A stretch of DNA of 64,000 nucleotides from Apostichopus japonicus (GCF_037975245.1 NC_092582.1:13452077-13516076); one strand, 5' to 3'. Counted from the stretch's first letter, positions 12,445-25,745 are shown. Notes: generated from the sequence alone by a model not told the origin. Program-made: numbers and translations.

Positions 12445-12785
12445 GTATACTCATGGTGCAGTACATATGGTCATGCACCCCAACTCGCTCCAACTCGCAC
12501 ACTTCGTTCCTCCAACAAACTGTTTTTAACTGTTCCAAAACCACGATTGAAGAACTATGGTTACAGAAGCTTCCAATACTCTGGGTCTTATCTCTGGAAC
12601 AAGTTACCAGATCACATTCGAACATGCTATAAACTTTCTACTTTCAAAAGTCTACTTAAGACCCATTTTTTCACTTGTTCTTTTGTAAATTAATTTACTT
12701 TCTCTGTAAAGCGCTTTGAGCAGTAACTTTTGTTTACTGATTTGGCGCTATATAAGTCTCATTTATTATTATTATTATTATATTA
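12445..12785 (+). mobile_element. L2/CR1-like LINE, intact ORF2 C-terminal end and tail
   Basis: The frame from 12445 to the TAA at 12691-12693 reads through APTRTLRSSNKLFLTVPKP, then RSFQYSGSYLWNKLPDHIR, then FKSLLKTHFF. This is the C-terminal segment after the reverse transcriptase domain of an L2/CR1-type ORF2 protein. The frame is interrupted only by a TAG at 12442, beyond which no LINE similarity is visible, so the copy is strongly 5'-truncated. After the stop come AAAGCGCTTTGAGCAG, GGCGCTATATAAGTCTC and an ATT repeat to about 12785, the element's own 3' tail. The 82 codons kept without a break suggest a younger insertion than the one at 5.2 kb. Confidence 0.88.
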
Positions 12786-12789
12786 TAAG

Positions 12790-13540
12790 ATGAGTATATT
12801 ACTTGTAGAAGGGTGTAAGGTTCATCTGTGGTGAAGGAATTGATGTACACTGTAGTTTATAGTGTATAGCAAATGGTTGTCATGATCATAGAAATGCCAT
12901 GATTTAGACAAAATATTTCACTTTTTTCAGTGATGACATCATAAGGACATATACAGTATACATATCTGCCGCCAATCTGCCTTTCACAAAAATATAGTTG
13001 GTTTGCAAAATTTTCCTTCTCCAAAATTGGGAAATTAGGGCAAGCATGTTTCACACTTCGACTCTGCAATAATATAGGTAACATAAAAGTAAATGTCATG
13101 CTAAATGCTATGGTGCTGCACTGAGATCACAATTAATATCACACAAAGCATTTCCCATACAAATATTTCCTGGAAAAAAAATTGAAGTGGATTCCTAATG
13201 CAGGTTAACAGCATTTCACTCTGCCCACTTCAGATCGCAATTTATGAAAAATTGTTAGGTATCCAACTTCCCCCGGGGGCTTATAGCAGCTAGAGTAGGT
13301 TTACCTACTGAATTATCCATGCATGCTATAGTCTTGCATTGGCCATAGTTGCTCAGGGTCATAGTCGAGTGTTGTGTATGCACTTGTTTGTGACTTTTTT
13401 CATTTAGTTCAGTAAAGAATTTTATCTAGACTTCATCCCAACATTAAGTCATAAAGATAACACTTGTATGAATTTTGCCTTAACTATAGCAACCAGTTTT
13501 TAAGTTAGTTTGGTTGTTTTCTGATTTCTACAATGCACCC
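12790..13540. other. No gene recognised
   Basis: AT-rich, with an 80-codon minus-strand frame (12857-13099) of no recognisable content. Confidence 0.45.
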
Positions 13541-13545
13541 TGAGT

Positions 13546-14420
13546 TTGGACAAATTTAACATGGTACTTTTATCCATAGCTGAACAGTTTATGGTTATTT
13601 CTCCCCCCCCCTCCTCCTTCCCTTTATACATATCACCAAAGTTAAACCTTACCCCCCCCCCAATTTCTCTTCCCGACTTGAATACAAGTTATCTACTGTA
13701 CGTTATCCAAGAAGGCTTTACGACTACTGATCTATTAAAAAAGACAAAAATAAAGCGAGGATGGAAACAACAACACCACGATCACAACAGATCTTTTCCA
13801 TCAATACGTCGTCGTCGTGGTAAAGACACATTTAGCAGCCGGCCAGCATTTCATTCCTGTCGTCAGTCGTCGCGGTCTTCTTCGTCTCTCGATGGTGATG
13901 TAGCCACGCAGGCAGGCAGGCAGGCATCTTAGCCCACTTTGATGTATTATTATGATTGATGTATGTACTGAATGTCATAGTGCAAATATATATACCACCT
14001 TACCACCACCATCCAAGCTCTGCATGCATCTTGGTCGGCTGCTGTCACGGGTGATCTGCCTCTCGAGCCGGTTAGGTATTGATCTCACACTAGTAAAGCA
14101 TCCCTCCAGGGAAGCGTTCTCCTAACATCACTTTCATTGATGGATGAGTAAATATCTTGGCGTGGCTGAGGGGATTGCCAATATGAATTATTTACAATCA
14201 TCTCTCTTGATGCGCGTGCACGCACCCGGCAGTATATAGTACGTGGAACATTCTACTTCAACAGTTTGTTAAAAGCCTCCCTTATTGGATTTCAAAATTT
14301 ATAGAGTTCATGCGCAGTTCCTCTCTCTTTTAACAATCACGAATTGATGTTGCGTCCGAATGGGTTCGGGGAATCAGCGAGGGCGGAAACATGTACATAA
14401 GGCATGGCGAAGATAAAAAA
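13546..14420. other. Complex, CpG-containing block with poly-C tracts
   Basis: A 128-codon + frame (13546-13932) runs through two poly-C tracts (13604, 13651) and a CGTCGTCGTGG stretch. Its product is Pro/Ser/Arg-rich and resembles nothing known. The following 14000-14400 interval is denser in CpG and less AT-rich (for example GCGCGTGCACGCACCCGGCA at about 14211). A distal regulatory element or untranslated exon is possible, but no specific signal decides it. Confidence 0.25.
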
Positions 14421-16669
14421 TTATTTATTCACAAGAGAGTGTTGATACTTTTTAAGGCTGCAATGTGAAAGTGGAAATCAATGGTGATTGGAGCTATATA
14501 CAGTAAAATGGAAGGAACGTGTAATGTTCAGCAGTGTTGTCAATGTGAAGAAAAAATGTTTGTCGATGAAAGGAATTTTTTTCTATACCTCAAATATATA
14601 GCTAGAGTCCTTGAGAATTTGCAGTTATTATTAATGCAAAGTATATATTCCAAGTGAATTGTTCTGCTGCATTTTGAGTTGATTTTGATCAATATTTTGA
14701 TGCTGTTTGATACCAAAATCTGGTCTTCTGTTTCATCACTAAATGCTATATAGATTTGGATCTTAATTAATTTTCAGTTTTAAAATTAATGTACAGGGAC
14801 TAAATCTTCTTGCATCGCAAATTTCATAAAAATTTTTTTTTTTTTTTGTTGTCACAGAACCCATATTCTTTCATCGATATCCTTTTTATTCGAAGGAAAA
14901 ATTCAAACTGCTAAGCAAAATGTGAGCATTATATATTATTCCCTATGTAGTCATCAACTGTTTTTTTACTGACTCATAAATTAAATTATGGTGGGAAACT
15001 TGTTATATGATATAAGTATCATTTCCATCTAATAAAGCAGCCATGATTGTCTTGGTGTATGCATACACAATAATGAAGACTTATTAACACAGCCAGATTT
15101 TGAACAGGGTTTTAATACTCATAATTTATTTGTTCTGATTTTTTTGCAGAACTGCAATGTTCAGAGAACCTTGAAAAGCCTCTCAGATCAGCGTGTGTTA
15201 AATGTCTTTTGTGGTAGTAATATTGAGAAAAGGGATTGTTTTATGACCGTGAAAGTAAATATATATAGTCTAAAAATAGTTTACGATCATGGCCAAAGTT
15301 GTATTTTATGCGGAGTTGATAATTTGTGTCATTTGATCTGAACGAGCCATCATGTTGTATGGATTCACATATATAATAGTCTAAGGTATACATATATGTG
15401 GTTAAAAAAAATCATTTGGCTGTTATACTATTGAGTGACTGACTATTAAACATTTTATCCAAAGCAATAAACATTTTATCTAAAAAAACTAGATATTTTA
15501 TTTAAAGCAATAGATTTTGTGTTCCATAACATTTTGTAAATAATTAATTAATTAATGTATTATCTTTTCATGTGGAAGTACTAAAAAGTTTATGCCTTAT
15601 GGTAATGTCTTTCTTCCTGGTTCTGATATTGATGCCCATATCATATTTGTAAATTATATTAGTTAGGCTTGCATTAATCTTCACAGTCATTCATTGTTCA
15701 AAAATATTGTGAATAATTTTTGATTAGCTTTTTTCTGGTTTGCAAGATGTTTTGAGATATTATAAACAAACGAAACAAAACCACACACATTAACATCAAC
15801 AAATAAAGCAGAAACAAAGAAGAACTCTGGATGCTTTTTTTGTTAAAGAAATGGGTCCTTTTCAATTTGGCATTTAATTAAAAATTACACATAATTAAGC
15901 AACTTCAGATTTACAGTTATAATGCCATATGGAAAGTGATGATTTCACTGGAAGTCATCAGATTAAGTCCACATCCAAGGAAGTTGAGAATTTATCATGT
16001 CTTTGTTATACTTTTAGTGCAAAATTTGTAAAATTTCTTCACAAGTACCGGTAAGGTTTTAGGTGATGATATTAAATATAGCCCTCACCCCCTACCCCAC
16101 CCCTGCCCTGCACCAAGCCTTGTTTTGCTCTTTGGCATATTTTGCTACCAATTGTCCTAGAGATAAGATCAACATATTTGGTTGTTCAATTCTTTCTGTC
16201 AGACTACCAAATAGTAGCTAGTTTCTTCCCAGGTAGTCTTTTAATGCTGATATCATCTGTAAGTAAACATTTCATGAGAATCTATGCATGAGTTCTTCCA
16301 GGTCTTTCGTGATAGATTTACTAAACGACTGCATTGAGTCTATACATGTACGTCAGATATACCTACTCCCAGGTTACCCATTCATATCGGAGTGTTTTTA
16401 GATATCGAATAGAACGGAGATATACTATATGCTCAGACGTATTGACAGTGTTTTTACATCTTGTCTTCCTCCTGTACTGAAGCGGGAACATGACATCTGT
16501 CTACAGTTAAAGCTTTCATATCTTTTAAGTAAATTTTGGTTAAAAGTTATATATCTTTTATACCAAATTGCCATTTATAAGCAGTACAGCTCTTTAACTT
16601 GTGAGTACCTTCATTTTAAATATTGAAAAGAAACGTCGAAAAGTCGTTAAAAACTTTCTTATTGGCATA

Positions 16670-16670
<1 letters not shown>
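14421..16670. other. No gene recognised
   Basis: More than 2 kb of AT-rich sequence with T- and A-runs. The 65-codon frames at 15144 and 16429 have no domain or splice context. Confidence 0.5.

Positions 16671-16672
<2 letters not shown>

Positions 16673-16703
<31 letters not shown>
16673..16703. repeat. TA dinucleotide microsatellite
   Basis: About 15 uninterrupted AT units. Confidence 0.95.
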
Positions 16704-16705
<2 letters not shown>

Positions 16706-17620
16706 AACTGATGAACAGAATTATTAGAAATGAAAGAAATCTTTAATTTCACCCCAATTGATATTTGAGACAATAATCCAGATAGGCCGTTGCTATGGAT
16801 CTATCACTGTAAGTCCTTCACTCGATGGCACTACTAGCTTTTCTGGGTAATTTTGCAAATAAGAAAATTGCAGCAAAATGTTAACAGCCACTTTAACATT
16901 TTGAAGTAAAAAAAATTAAAAACATGAAATATGGATTTTCCTAAGCACATTGATTGGAGTGATTGATTTACGCATGGAACACTCGCTTGTTTACGTCCAT
17001 CCATCGTTTTCGTCTTTTTCCTGTTATTGAAGCGTCATTGAGTTTCATGGTAATTTTGGAATATTTCCGCTCATTCAGACAAAATATTACTTTTATGAAG
17101 AACCGGTATATTAACTTACATAAGAAGTTGGAAGTACCATGAAATTTCATTAAAATAAATGATCTTTTTTTTTTCTCTTCTTTAATGTTTGCCTATATAT
17201 GTAACTTAAGGTTAATCATGTAATAAGATTGATGGTCTGTTATGTAGGTTACCAGGATAGTTAATTAACAAAATTTGGTATGATGTAGAATGAACGGTAT
17301 TGAGGGTTAAACTTCATTTGCTTCATGATATGAATGAAGCAATTGTGTCAAGCAGATGACATACTTTCAGGAAGTCAATAGTACTGTGAAAAGTTTTAAA
17401 AAGAAAAAAAAAAACAGATCTATATCTGAAAGCTTTTAGAAAATTATTTTGAATGGAAAGGAATAATGAAAGTGTAATTCATTCACAGGGCATAATTTAA
17501 GGTTTTGCATATTTTGGAGTAGATATTAGGGTGTCCTATTTCTGAATCATGAAAATATTAAGTACTGAAGACATTTAAGGTCGTCACTATCGCCCCAAAA
17601 TATGCTAGAAATTTATATAA
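16704..17620. other. No gene recognised
   Basis: AT-rich. Nothing supportable on either strand. Confidence 0.5.
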
Positions 17621-17621
17621 T

Positions 17622-17876
17622 CATTTGAAAATGCGCCCTTTGATACCACTGTCATAACAGTATACCTGCCTCGGGCATTTCAATAGGTTCTGGCAGTAGA
17701 TCTGGGAAATTTGCGCTGAGGAAGTGACTTTTCCATGCTCGTTCCATTTGCTAGGCTTGGCGAATTGATTACGTAACACACAGGCTAATGTTCCAGACTA
17801 ATAACCTTGAAATGTGCAGACGTGGCCAGTGTCGAAAAATGAACAGCAGTCTTACTAAAGGGCAGATTTTCCAATG
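17622..17876 (+). mobile_element. MITE family A, copy 1 (255 bp)
   Basis: Begins CATTTGAAAATGCGCCCTTT and ends AAAGGGCAGATTTTCCAATG, which are inverted copies of each other at 17 of 20 positions. The interior (CCTGCCTCGGGCATTTCAAT, GTGACTTTTCCATGCTCG, CTAGGCTTGGCGAATTGATT, GGCTAATGTTCCAGACTAAT) is shared with 18885-19130 (inverted) and 50300-50557. It has no coding capacity, so it is a non-autonomous DNA transposon. Superfamily not determined because no clear target duplication is visible. Confidence 0.8.
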
Positions 17877-17879
17877 TGG

Positions 17880-18490
17880 TCCAATGTGCTCAAGTTTTGA
17901 AAAGCATATTACTGCCACTGTATTAAAATAGTTACCCACACTGAGATATTAAATTGTTTAATATTAATACTCCTCAATGGCTAGGAATAATTTATAGTAT
18001 CAGAGCCTCTGGGGTAAGTGCATTTTAGATCTCTAGCCTTTTTCTATTTAGTAAAATTTGATTCATAAATTAAACTAATTGTCAAACCACTGAACTCCAA
18101 TGTTAGGAGTTGTGATACATTCGGGAACCCCCCCCCCCCTCTCCTCCCCAACAAAGGAAAATAATTATAAGAATATATAAAGGATAATATAAAGATCCCT
18201 AACTCAATAACAGTATTAATTTGACAGCTGCTGTAATCAATCAAGTAAGACAATGCTATCCTTCTTGATTAACTAATTAATTTTTTTTATTTGTTCGGTT
18301 TAGAATTAATTTGAAACTTTTGATGGGAAAGATTTTCCTTTCTTTTGTATTACCAACTAGGCATGGGAGACGGGGAAGGGTGCAGGGAGGAGAGGTGGGA
18401 GGAGGGAGAAAAGGGAACTGGATGAAGTTCAATGGCAATATTAGCTTCTCCTAGGTCTTTACAATGTTTACAAAGAACAGGATACATGCA
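17880..18490. other. No gene recognised
   Basis: AT-rich spacer with a poly-C run at about 18127 and a G/A-rich patch at 18365-18415. Confidence 0.45.
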
Positions 18491-18496
18491 TTACGA

Positions 18497-19130
18497 CATT
18501 TGAAAATCTGCCCTTTAAAGGGTGTGAAGACTCGGGCAAAAAGAAACGTCTAATGCCGGTAATCTGACCTAGTTTTGTATGAGGTATAACAGAAGTGTTA
18601 GACACCACCATCGATCCCAGAAAATACACACACACAGCTTGCTACCATCGGTAATTAGACACTAGTGTACAGTCAGTACATAAAGCTGCGGTCAATACCC
18701 ACAGCACAGTGTACAAACGATACAGCGATGGACATCTCAGGTCCAGCTACAGATAACAAGGTATCACGTTTCATTACTGTCTGCATTTTGTAGCGACACG
18801 AACAAAACGTCACTTGCAAGCAACAGAAAGTTAACTTTTTCAGGTGACTGCACGCCGTTTGGTGCGAGTCTTCAATGCCTTTAATAAGACTAAGTGCCAA
18901 CCATTTTTCGCCACTGCCCACTTCTTCACCTTTCAAGGTTATTCATCTGTAATGTATTAAAGCCTGTGTGTTACGTAATCAATTCCACAAGCCTAGCAAA
19001 GGAAACGAGCTCGGAAAAGTCACTTGCTGCACAGCTCAAATTTCCCGCGATCTACCGCGAGAGTTGGATTCAAATGCCTGAGGCAGGTGAACTGTTATGG
19101 CGGTGGTATTAAAGGGCACATATTCAAATG
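18497..19130 (-). mobile_element. MITE family A, copy 2, split by a MITE B
   Basis: The outer ends CATTTGAAAATCTGCCCTTT (18497) and AAAGGGCACATATTCAAATG (to 19130) are the inverted termini of family A. The right-hand part (18885-19130) is the inverted body of the 255-bp copy at 17622. The left terminus is separated from it by a 361-bp insertion of family B. Removing the insertion and one TTTAA restores a family A element of normal length, which shows the order of events. Confidence 0.8.
18519..18879 (-). mobile_element. MITE family B, copy 1 (361 bp), nested in MITE A
   Basis: Flanked by TTTAA on both sides (18514-18518 and 18880-18884). The ends are AGGGTGTGAAGACTCG and, on the other strand, GGCATTGAAGACTCGCACC. 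The body matches 25758-26115 in inverted orientation, including the segment around ATGGACATCTCAGGTC and GTATCACGTTTCATTACTGT. There is no open frame worth noting, so it is non-autonomous. A TTAA-type target is characteristic of piggyBac-like transposases, a plausible but unproven source of mobility. Confidence 0.8.
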
Positions 19131-19134
19131 ATAA

Positions 19135-22100
19135 GTGATTAAGTGTCAAAATTTACAGTATGTGACCATTTCAACATTTTTGGACATACAGTCATGCTAT
19201 GTTACATGAACGACCTGTAGCAAGGTCATAGCTAGACTTCTCTTATTCCCAATAGGGGCCCAATTTTTTGGGACAGGCATGACTTTTCTACAACAAATAA
19301 AACCTTCTGACAATATTTGGGAGAGTCTAACATATATTTGGTGGGTGGTAACCCCCTATCCCCCACCTACCCCTAGCTCCCCACAACATGTGGCTCTATA
19401 TGCCACTGGCCTGTAGAAACTGAATATTAAAATTGAATTCGCCAATTAAGTGTCAATTAATTCAAATGTGAATATGTAGATTTGTACATATGTAAAGCTG
19501 AGTCAGTCTGTCTGTACGGTGCAGAGATAACCATAGTTACAGCCAGGCCTAGCGATTTCATGATTTAGCCACTTGCTACAAAAATGCAAACATAAAATAC
19601 TTGGCTAAAACCAATTTCCCATTGGCATTTAATTTGTTTTTTTTATAAGCGTCTCAGTTGTTGCATGTACGTACTGCCTGCATAAATGAGAGCAACACAA
19701 CTATATTTGCTGATAATAAGCAGTAATCATGTTAGGTTTAAAGAAATTATGCTGATTTTGTTACTGATCTGATTTTTAACCCAACTTACCATGTGTTCAT
19801 GTTCTTCATGTCTACTGGCAGAAAAATGCACAAGTGTCTTTTTTTCTACTGGCAAACATTCAATTCCACTGGCATATGTATTAATAGTCTGAATTTTGAG
19901 GTGTGGGTTCCAAACACATGTTGCCTACTGTACATGTATCAGTTTGATGTCCCTATTCTTTGATGTTTTTTTTACATCACTTTAATTCCGTTTCCTACGT
20001 AGCTGCCAGTATGTCTCTCTAGATTTAATGTTTTACACTTTCTTAAGTACCCCACAAATTACTGTAATAAAATTACAGAGCATAGCCAACTGTCATCAAC
20101 AGTTGCAGCAGTCCATGACAGCTTGTCATGGCAAATATATATGTATTCAAAACTTTAAAGTTGCCGTATTCCCTTACCTCATCCACTCAAACACAAAAAC
20201 GTCCTTTAGAAAAACTTAGCACTGACGGAAGAAAATACAGCAGTGCTTGAAACCAACTTTTGTTATGACACAAACCTACTTGTTCTCTGCCTCTTTTTCG
20301 TAACATTTCTGTTTTTCAAGTCGAGATTTTAAATTTACATATCGTTTGATTCTCTGGGTATGTTGCGGATACACTTGATGGGCCCTTCGGGGGAGTTATA
20401 ATAAGAGGACGAAATTAAGAATGGTTCCCCCCTCCCCCCCTATTCATTCAGACAGTCTCTTTAAAGAGAGGAGAAGAAGGACATAAGTGGGAAGTAAAAA
20501 AACACGAAAGTTGTCACAATTTTTAAGTCTGACATTGACCATTTACAAGCCAACAAAATGTGTCTTCTCAACGGTGGTATGTTGGATACATTTATTAGAT
20601 CTGACCAAACCCGATGTACGACGAAAAAACAAGTGAAATGATTCGTCACAAAGATGATTGTGAACCCCTTTGACGCAATACACATGTATAGTTTCTAATT
20701 ATCTACAAATATTATGCATGATTGATAAGCATATTTCGTGGTCGGGAACCTTTGAAAATGACGAGATATTGTGTGGAACCAGACATAATTATGCTCATTA
20801 CTGTGTGTTTGTGTCAAATATATATATATATTTATATGTATATATATATCTATATTGCAAAGAGATCTTACACAAGCTTGAGAGATTAGCAGGAATAAAT
20901 TTGGCTCTGAAAGGCGAAGCAGAGGGTTTACCAAAATGTTTAACAAATGGAAACATGGGTGAGTTTTTATAACTTCTTTAATCACCCGCCCCCCCCCCCC
21001 CTTAAATGTTTTTTTTTGTATCCTAATGCGTTAAGGGGATATTTTTCCTTTCTCCCTGATGGTTTGAAGTTTATACATACTTTGTTAATTTTTGTAGTGT
21101 TATATTCTGTGACAAGTATTAATCAGTTTTCTTAATTTAAAATAAGTATTTCTTATTGTAAAATTATTTCACTTTTTTAAATATAACTGCATGTTTGTTT
21201 CGGGTTTGAATGTGAATCATAATTTCGTCGGGGCAAAAATATCTGTTGCTTTGCTTCGTAGATGGTTTGTTGGACAAAATGCTGCCACTATCGGTTGTCC
21301 ATTAAAGTTAAATGAATCACGTTCACACCATGCAAAAACCTCAGTGTTAAAGTACCTATGATATAGCCATTGAATTAAAGAAAAGCACTCAATATTAAGC
21401 TGTCCTTGCATGGGAAATGTTCACTAAGTACAGCCTAGTTCACTTAGAACTGATAGTTTTCTCATTAAAATTTAACCAAATGACATCATTGTAGATAAAA
21501 AGGCAACTTTAAAGGAGATAAAGAGCTGACTGTCTTCAAAAGGCTTTACCTGCACATAATGTTGTAATTTGTAATATTTATATTTATTAAGTAATTACAT
21601 GTATAGCTAAATTCTTTTTGAACTAGGACAATGTTATCCTGTCTAGTTATTACTCCTTAAAGTATCTGTATCATTCTGCTCATTCAACTTGTATTATATT
21701 TTTCTTCTTTACCAAGGAGTCTTCTACTCTATTTAGACAATTCAGGCTTTATAGAAGACTTCCTTTCACATTGTAATTTTTTTTGGTGATAAAACAAATA
21801 AATAAACAAACCAACAGAAACAAATAAATTTCTTTTGTGTCTGGCCATGTCTTCTCATTCATACTCGTCTCATCGAGATGAATGCGATGACGGAGAGGCA
21901 GAGTTAAAATTAAACTCGATATGTATTTTGAAATGAAATAATATAGAGACAGTCTCAAGGTGGTGACAGTGTTTCTGGTCACCAAGGTAACTACAAAGGA
22001 GAGGTTCTCCGAGCCCTTGTTATCGGGTTGATTTGTTATGAGTAATGGTAAAAACTGCAGCACAGCCGTGGAGCTGCAGGCGCTCCATTATTATCCTTGG

Positions 22101-22860
22101 ATACAGGATAATATATGATGCAAAAGTATGAGGCATCTCATCGGTTGTCATGCATGGACATAAATTGAAACCATCTTAAACATGAGGTGTATACATTCTA
22201 TAATCATCTATCTTGAAAAGTACAATCGTCACTGGCAGAGGAATTCCCGCTTTAGAGGAAAAATATCCCGACATTTTCATCTGTCTTTAGTGAAAAGCTG
22301 TTTCGTAACCACGGTGATCGCTTTTATACATTGTTGGATTCTAGTTGTCGTATATAGCATGTCATAGAAATGAATCGTGTGCATGGACTTCGCACCTTTT
22401 TAGTCTGCCATGCAATCAGCATTACCCTACACACAGTGCAAAGATGCACGACACCTATCTGAATATAGGTTTATCTAGATATAGTCAAACTAAAAGTTGT
22501 CCATCGAAATGTATAATGCTAAATTCTGAGTATATAGGGATCTACTTGTTAAGGTTTTGAGATATTTATCATTAAAATAGTTTCAATTTAATTTGAAATA
22601 CTTGAGGCATCTGGTTACATTTACAATGTTTATTTGCATATATGAAGGACTGTCCATTGATAAGGTGGCATTATTTACTGATTAGGCTATATTTACTAAC
22701 TACGTCATGTAATATAAGATTTATGTGTATTGATAAATGATTTGTAGGAACCTTGCACATGATATTAAAGTTTGGTGGAATATCGCAGAAGGTTATAATT
22801 TGCCAGCTCTTAAAAGTATAATTATATATCCCACCAGGCACTTTAACCCAATTGCATACT
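19135..22860. other. No gene recognised
   Basis: About 3.7 kb with no supportable gene. It holds a TA-rich patch at 20818-20855 and a poly-C run at about 20988-21001. Open frames of 61-104 codons occur on both strands (for example 20670-20972 +, 20695-20985 -, 21749-22063 -), overlap one another antiparallel, and show no motif. Confidence 0.5.
21978..21991. promoter_or_regulatory. RFX X-box-like palindrome
   Basis: GTCACCAAGGTAAC fits the RFX pattern GTNRCC-N(0-3)-RGYAAC with a 2-base spacer. RFX factors bind such sites as dimers. Only the motif is visible; occupancy is unknown. Confidence 0.3.
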
Positions 22861-22939
22861 AATGATACAATTGTGAAATATTAAAATATAACAGCTACTA
22901 TTGTAAGGTACATAGCAATACAGTTTTATAACAATGTAG

Positions 22940-23290
22940 ATGATATACAATTGATTTTTTTTTTACAATACAAACAATACAATTGTTATATGACAATACA
23001 AATGATATAATTATAATGTCGAGAATGTTCCATACAATAATACAATTGTATGTGTCAATATCAAAATGATATAATTATGAAGTTGCAACAATACAAATGA
23101 TACAATTGTTATATTGTCAAATACAAACAATACAATTGTTATGTGACAATAAAAATGATACAATTGTACTCTTGTTACAATACACAAATGATCTGTTTGT
23201 AACATTAAACAAATGATGAAATTATAATTTTGAAACAATGCAAATGGTACATATGATGTCGTAACAATTTCAATAAGTGATACAATGCTA
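22940..23290. repeat. Degenerate ~30-bp minisatellite, ACAATTGT-rich
   Basis: About ten diverged units built from a CAATACAAATGATACAATTGT-like core (written here without spacers) recur every 25-36 bp. Palindromic cores ACAATTGT or ATAATTAT occur at about 22979, 23006, 23042, 23067, 23101, 23131 and 23160. Divergence between units is high, so the array is old. No coding role is apparent. Confidence 0.7.
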
Positions 23291-25745
23291 ATGTTTCAAC
23301 AGATACACATCTGCACTGAGAAATGTTACATGGAGACTCTATCAAATAATTTTGTTCTGAATTTGCCCTCTAAACCTTGACTGTGACATGTACACCATAA
23401 TGTAAACAATGCGGGCAACGAGACGAGAGTAATGCATTCGATATGAAATGTACCCTTAATATGTTTTCTATTATGAAACAGCTTTTGTAGAGTGAAACTT
23501 ATAACCCATCTAATTGACAATGTAGTTTGACTTCTTTCTGAAAGAAACTAATGTGTTTTGTCAGTTGATGTGCCCCACTTCTAAATGATTCATTACCAGC
23601 TAGCAACAGTGGTACGTATCTATTTGCCAATGTTTTCTTAGTAAGCAATTACCAAAACAAAAACAAGAAGCATTGATACACGGCCTGTGAATCAATTCTA
23701 AAAATTAATCAGAAGAATGCTTGTTCACCCCATCTCTGATAAACAAGAAGATATCTGTAACTCATCAGGGAGATTTAGGTCATATAAACTTCTCTCTGTT
23801 GTGCTGATGAAGATAAAAACCTAGTTTCTCTCTACTCTCCTCCAAAGAAAGAAGAAACTATGGCGATCAAAATTTCTGCAAGAAAACAGACTGGCGGATT
23901 GTTAGCTATGAAATTGTGTCAGTCTTAAGAAAAGCAAGCGATGATAAATGCACAAAGTTCTGTATGTTTTGAATTGTAATATATTAATAACAGTTCAGTT
24001 AAAGAGAGAGAGAGAGAGTGAAAAAGTTATGTCAATTTATGAATTTTTATAACTGAACGTTACATTTATAACGAAAACTGAAAAACTGAATTTATAAGGA
24101 AAACTGAAGAATTTCACAAAACAAGAGTAGAACACGGGAAACAGGATTTTGATGCGGTCGTAAAAAATAAAATTGAAACTGATGAAATAACAGGGAAAAC
24201 ACAGCTTTTTTTATTTGATCATTTTCAACTTATTATTTAAAAAAAACTACTATTTGCAGCGTAAGCAACTTGCGTGTACCCAGAACTAGTGCCCTATCTG
24301 TGATAAAAACACACTCGGGTATGCCATTGAGCGGAAATCCTCATGCGAGAAAACGCTCATTTTTTTTTGGGTAGCTGGGAAGTTACATGAGGTTTGTTAA
24401 TTTCTGTTGTGCATGAGCATGTGGTCACCAGCATTATGGAAGGTAAGCATGTATTCCCTGAAAAACACGGATGGGGATGAGAAAACGGAAAAAATACGGA
24501 AAGTGACATATTTATAAAACAGAATTTCAAGTTTAGAAAGGGAAAAATTATGGTTTTACATTACATATATAGTCATTGCAAGTAATCGATATAAGTTGTC
24601 ATGGTAAAACATAAAAGTATTAAAAGAAATATCTACAGTATGTGCTGCGTCTGCACAAGTAGCAACTTGTACTAAAAGTATGGATAAATTTGTGCATTTC
24701 ATCCCGAAAATGAAAAGTTTAAACTTTTGATGTCCTTTGTATTGATTCAATGTACCGTGCATCAGAAAACAAAAGACATTAATATATATTTTAGCTAGAT
24801 GTAACATTCATATAACAGAGTTTCAATGGTCACAGCATTTTATCGCATATTATGTACATTTTTGTGTTACATGATTTATAATATTAATACAGCATGTCTA
24901 TTACTATTATCTAATAAGTCTTATCCGTCAGAGAATTCAGGAAAATTACAGTGAATACACAAGTTTTGTCATACAAGCAATTAGTTACGATTTGTAAGCT
25001 GATCAGTACCAAATATTTGCAGTTCTCAAGTATTACAAAATATTAATTTCATAGTCATTTAACCATTCAAGTAAATTTTTCCTAAATATTGAAAAATCCA
25101 TGAACACGATACATGTTGAGGCAATTAAGGACCACAAAATGAGCCTTTGGGAATGAAATTAGTCGACCAGTTCTGTGTGCATATTTAGAGCAATCTTTTG
25201 ACAGTATTTAAAGATAAAATTAAAACTTAAATGGGCTGCAAAGTGTAAATAGAGACCATTATGAAAGCCATCATTTCTTTCAAACCCACTATATCCTGAC
25301 ACTATTTACCTGCTAGGGATGAAATTCAATAACTTTAACACAGAAATGAAGTAAAGTGTTGATTTCATATGGATTCAAGAAAATAATTGGGCTTTTCAAG
25401 TTGCATTGTTCTCTTTATCAAATTTGTCTTTTTATCACATATGGAGCAATTCTATTTCCCCATTAATGATAAAACATTTTCAGCAGAATAATATCGATTA
25501 AAGAATAAAAGATACAAGAAAAAAGGAAAGAAAAGAGAATAAAGTACAAACTAATTATAGGTCAATGCCGTTCAATATTCATACAGCATCTTGTTTATTT
25601 ATATACTAAGTCTGGAAGCCACGAAAGTGATATTTTCAAAAAAACGAGTCATAAATGTAATTTTGCATTACGTATCTTCTAGACCAGGGAGTCTCAAATT
25701 GTTTTCTACAAGAACCAGAGAAAAGACTCGGTTAAGGCAAAGGGC
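23291..25745. other. No gene recognised
   Basis: AT-rich. Includes a GA microsatellite at about 24005-24018 and a T-run at 24360. No frame longer than 83 codons between 23.3 and 25.5 kb, and none with recognisable content. Confidence 0.5.

Noticed and set aside
13546-13932. 128-codon Pro/Ser/Arg-rich frame
   Set aside because: Driven by poly-C tracts and CGT triplets. No domain.
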